From DATEPR01 sp036502345 (GTDB taxonomy: Bacteria; Actinomycetota; Actinomycetes; Mycobacteriales; Pseudonocardiaceae): DNA of 7,376 nucleotides. The notes beneath the pieces were generated by a model. The model saw only the letters and a program-made list of their open reading frames with translations. It was not told where the DNA came from and searched no databases. Position numbers and translations under genes: made by a program. How positions within the stretch are numbered: the first letter of the stretch is position 1; every line of letters starts with the position of its first letter. Below are positions 5,662 to 7,376 of this stretch, piece by piece. The stretch is taken from contig DASXYT010000189.1 of assembly GCA_036502345.1 (NCBI GenBank), forward strand, positions 1 through 7,376. The letters are read 5' to 3'.

Positions 5662-6885
5662 ATGGAACTCGATCTTGGTCCGGACATCGCCGAGTTCCGG
5701 GCCGATCTGCGCTCGTGGCTGGCCACGAACACGCCGAGCGGGCTGGCCGACCTGACCGACTGGCGCTCCTTCGGCGTCACCGGCGGCCGCAGGCCGGAGG
5801 GCCTCGGCTCCGCCCTGGCCGACCCGCGCTACCAGGAGTGGGAGCAGCAGCTGACGGCCGCGCGGCTGGTCTGCCCGCAGTGGCCTGGCGAGTACGGCGG
5901 GCAGGACATGGACGCCGTCCGCGTCGCTGTGCTGAACGAGGAGTTCGCGCAGGCGGGCGTGCCGAGGGTGGTGCGTGGCATGGGGGAGACCCTGGTCGGC
6001 CCCGCGGTCCTGGTGCACGCGACCGACGAGCAGAAGGCGCACTTCCTGCCGCGGATCGTCTCCGGCGAGGACACGTACTGCCAGGGCTTCTCCGAGCCGG
6101 GCCACGGGTCCGACCTCGCCGCGGTGGAGACCAAGGGCGTCGTCGACGGCGACGAGATCGTGGTGAGCGGCCAGAAGGTGTGGACCTCCGGTGCCGCCCG
6201 CGCGAACATGATGTTCGTGCTGTGCCGGACGAATCCGGACGTGAGCAAGCACGCGGGCCTGTCCTACGTCCTCATTCCGTTCACCGGGCCCGAGGTGACG
6301 TACCGGCCGATCCGGCAGATGTCCGGCGCCGCCGAGTTCTGCGAGGACTTCCTGGACGGCGTGCGGGCGCCGCTGTTCAACGTGGTCGGTGGCCTGAACA
6401 ACGGCTGGCGGGTGGCCATGACGACGCTCGGCCATGAACGCGGCGGCCGGGCGACGATCGCGCACCTGCGGTTCGAGCAGGAGTTCTGGGAGCTCGTGGA
6501 CACCGTGCGGGCCTACGACCGGCAGGACGACCCGCTGATCCGCCAGCAGCTGGCCTGGGCCTACACGCAGGTGCAGCTCATGCGGTTCAGTGGCGTGCGC
6601 ACGCTGGCCCAGGTGGCGCAGGGCCAGCAGCCCGGCCCCGAGGCGTCGATCGCGAAGCTGTTCTGGAGCGAGTACCACAAGCGGCTCGGTGAGATCGCCA
6701 TGAACATCGTCGGCGCCGACGGCCTGGTCCGCCCGGCGGGCGACGACTACCCGACCACCGAATGGCAGAACGTCTTCCTGGCCAGCCGGAGCGGCACGAT
6801 CTACTCGGGCACCAGCGAGATCCAGCGCAACATCATCGCCGAGCGCGCGCTCGGACTGCCCAAGGAACCCAAAGCGGCCGGATGA
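5662..6885 (+). CDS. Acyl-CoA dehydrogenase, catalytic-type subunit (407 aa)
   Basis: A full-length ACAD of FadE type. The N-terminal helical domain (1-135) includes CPQWPGEYGG (71-80). The middle beta domain carries the flavin-loop motif QGFSEPGHGSD (141-151) and the conserved GQKVWTSGA (170-178). The C-terminal helical domain ends in GTIYSGTSEIQRNIIAERAL (378-397). In medium-chain ACADs the catalytic Glu directly precedes the GT of this last motif; here that residue is S382. E259 in TTLGHERGG fits the alternative catalytic Glu of isovaleryl-CoA dehydrogenase and of mycobacterial ChsE4. The ATG at 5662 is preceded by GAGGGG at 7 nt; the open frame further upstream is read-through of the antisense SDR gene. 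The role is FAD-dependent alpha,beta-dehydrogenation of an acyl-CoA. With the adjacent second ACAD it probably forms a heterotetramer, as in the sterol side-chain pathway. The family call is firm; the catalytic-residue assignment comes from by-eye alignment. Confidence 0.93.
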   Translation: MELDLGPDIAEFRADLRSWLATNTPSGLADLTDWRSFGVTGGRRPEGLGSALADPRYQEWEQQLTAARLVCPQWPGEYGGQDMDAVRVAVLNEEFAQAGVPRVVRGMGETLVGPAVLVHATDEQKAHFLPRIVSGEDTYCQGFSEPGHGSDLAAVETKGVVDGDEIVVSGQKVWTSGAARANMMFVLCRTNPDVSKHAGLSYVLIPFTGPEVTYRPIRQMSGAAEFCEDFLDGVRAPLFNVVGGLNNGWRVAMTTLGHERGGRATIAHLRFEQEFWELVDTVRAYDRQDDPLIRQQLAWAYTQVQLMRFSGVRTLAQVAQGQQPGPEASIAKLFWSEYHKRLGEIAMNIVGADGLVRPAGDDYPTTEWQNVFLASRSGTIYSGTSEIQRNIIAERALGLPKEPKAAG

Positions 6886-6899
6886 GCGGGGAGTCGGAC

Positions 6900-7376
6900 A
6901 TGCAGTTGGCGGAGAGCGCCGAGCAGCGGGAACTGCGGGCCTCGGTGCGGCGGTTCCTGGAGGACAAGTCGTCGGTGGCGGCGGTGCGCGAGTTGATGGA
7001 GACCGTGCCCGGCTACGACGACGCGGTGTGGAAGCAGGCCGGTACCCAACTCGGGCTGCCCGGCCTGGCGATCCCTGGGGAGTACGGCGGTGCCGGTTTC
7101 TCCTTCGTAGAGCAGGCGATCGTGCTGGAGGAGATGGGCCGGTCACTCTACTGTGGACCGTACTTCGCCTCTGCCGTGCTGGCGGCCAACGCGTTGCTGT
7201 GCTGTCCGGACGATACTGCGAAACACCGGTACCTGCCCGGCATCGCGACGGGCGAGTTGGTCGCAACGCTCGCGTTCGCCGAGGACGGTGGCGGTTGGGA
7301 CGGCACCGGCACCGCGCTGACCGCGCGCTGCGAGGACGGCGAGTGGCGCCTGACCGGCTACCGCAGCCTGGTGCTC
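6900..7376 (+). CDS. Second acyl-CoA dehydrogenase subunit, 3' end cut by window
   Basis: 159 residues are visible before the window ends. They cover the N-terminal ACAD helical domain (MQLAESAEQRELRASVRRFL, then LGLPGLAIPGEYGG at 51-64 and VLEEMGRSL at 75-83) and the start of the beta domain. Where canonical ACADs read (L/T)-x-E-P-x-x-G-S-D, this one has LAFAEDGGGWD (124-134), without Pro or the GSD. This is typical of the partner subunits in heterotetrameric ACADs. The ATG at 6900 follows GGGGAG with 6 nt spacing and gives the usual ACAD N-terminus. A competing in-frame ATG at 6882 overlaps the upstream stop as ATGA and would add MSGESD but has a poor SD. It is in one operon with the preceding ACAD. 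I infer a non-catalytic or FAD-poor beta subunit; the missing C-terminal half is needed to be sure. Confidence 0.88.
   Translation, partial: MQLAESAEQRELRASVRRFLEDKSSVAAVRELMETVPGYDDAVWKQAGTQLGLPGLAIPGEYGGAGFSFVEQAIVLEEMGRSLYCGPYFASAVLAANALLCCPDDTAKHRYLPGIATGELVATLAFAEDGGGWDGTGTALTARCEDGEWRLTGYRSLVL

Noticed and set aside
6882..6899. ATGA-overlap start for the second ACAD
   Set aside because: Translational coupling is possible, but the upstream SD is poor, while GGGGAG sits 6 nt before the ATG at 6900, which yields the family-typical N-terminus.
5545..7266. Minus-strand open frame of 573 codons
   Set aside because: Antisense to both ACAD genes and crossing the divergent promoter; Arg/Pro/His-rich composition and no domain.

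Overview
The window is high-GC DNA with G/C-ending codons, GTG and TTG start options and 4-nt stop/start overlaps. It reads as an actinomycete chromosome. A DUF3558-type lipoprotein next to a PPE-like protein points to the Pseudonocardiaceae (Amycolatopsis relatives); that placement is inferred from gene content, not from a marker gene. I see no RNA gene, insertion sequence or CRISPR array.

Left block (1-2117, minus strand, read right to left): a three-gene cassette of the type VII secretion (ESX) kind. It starts with a small helical protein carrying a YxxxE motif (1608-2117). Next is a DUF3558-type lipoprotein (994-1611). Last is a PPE/WXG100-like protein with a long Pro/Gly/Ala/Ser/Thr-rich tail that runs off the left edge (1-994). 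Stop and start codons overlap at both junctions (ATGA and TGATG), so the three are almost certainly one translationally coupled operon. Their codon use is visibly less GC-biased than that of the genes to the right.

Middle block (2271-5517, minus strand): a second tight operon, in transcription order SDR (292 aa), SDR (263 aa), DUF35 zinc-ribbon/OB-fold protein (139 aa), thiolase-fold protein (379 aa). The last two overlap by GTGA. The thiolase-fold protein lacks both catalytic cysteines of a true thiolase. Paired with a DUF35 protein it resembles the Ltp2-type retro-aldolases of steroid side-chain degradation more than a ketothiolase.

Right block (5662-7376, plus strand, divergent): two consecutive acyl-CoA dehydrogenase genes. 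The first keeps a canonical flavin-loop motif and an isovaleryl-CoA-dehydrogenase-like Glu; the second (cut by the window end) has a degenerate version of that loop. Adjacent unequal pairs of this kind form alpha2beta2 heterotetramers in mycobacterial cholesterol catabolism.

Taken together, 2271-7376 looks like a divergently transcribed CoA-thioester degradation module: dehydrogenation by the ACAD pair, hydration by an enzyme not seen here, oxidation by the SDRs, and C-C cleavage by the thiolase-fold/DUF35 pair. A sterol, bile-acid-like, terpenoid or branched acyl-CoA substrate is plausible, but the window does not fix it. The 144-bp divergent control region (5518-5661) is relatively AT-rich and holds several palindromes, including TGTCAAGGTGTTGACA, which places a perfect TTGACA on each strand. 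The most notable items are the cysteine-less thiolase/DUF35 pair, the asymmetric ACAD pair, the palindrome-rich divergent promoter, and the lipoprotein embedded between two putative type VII substrates.
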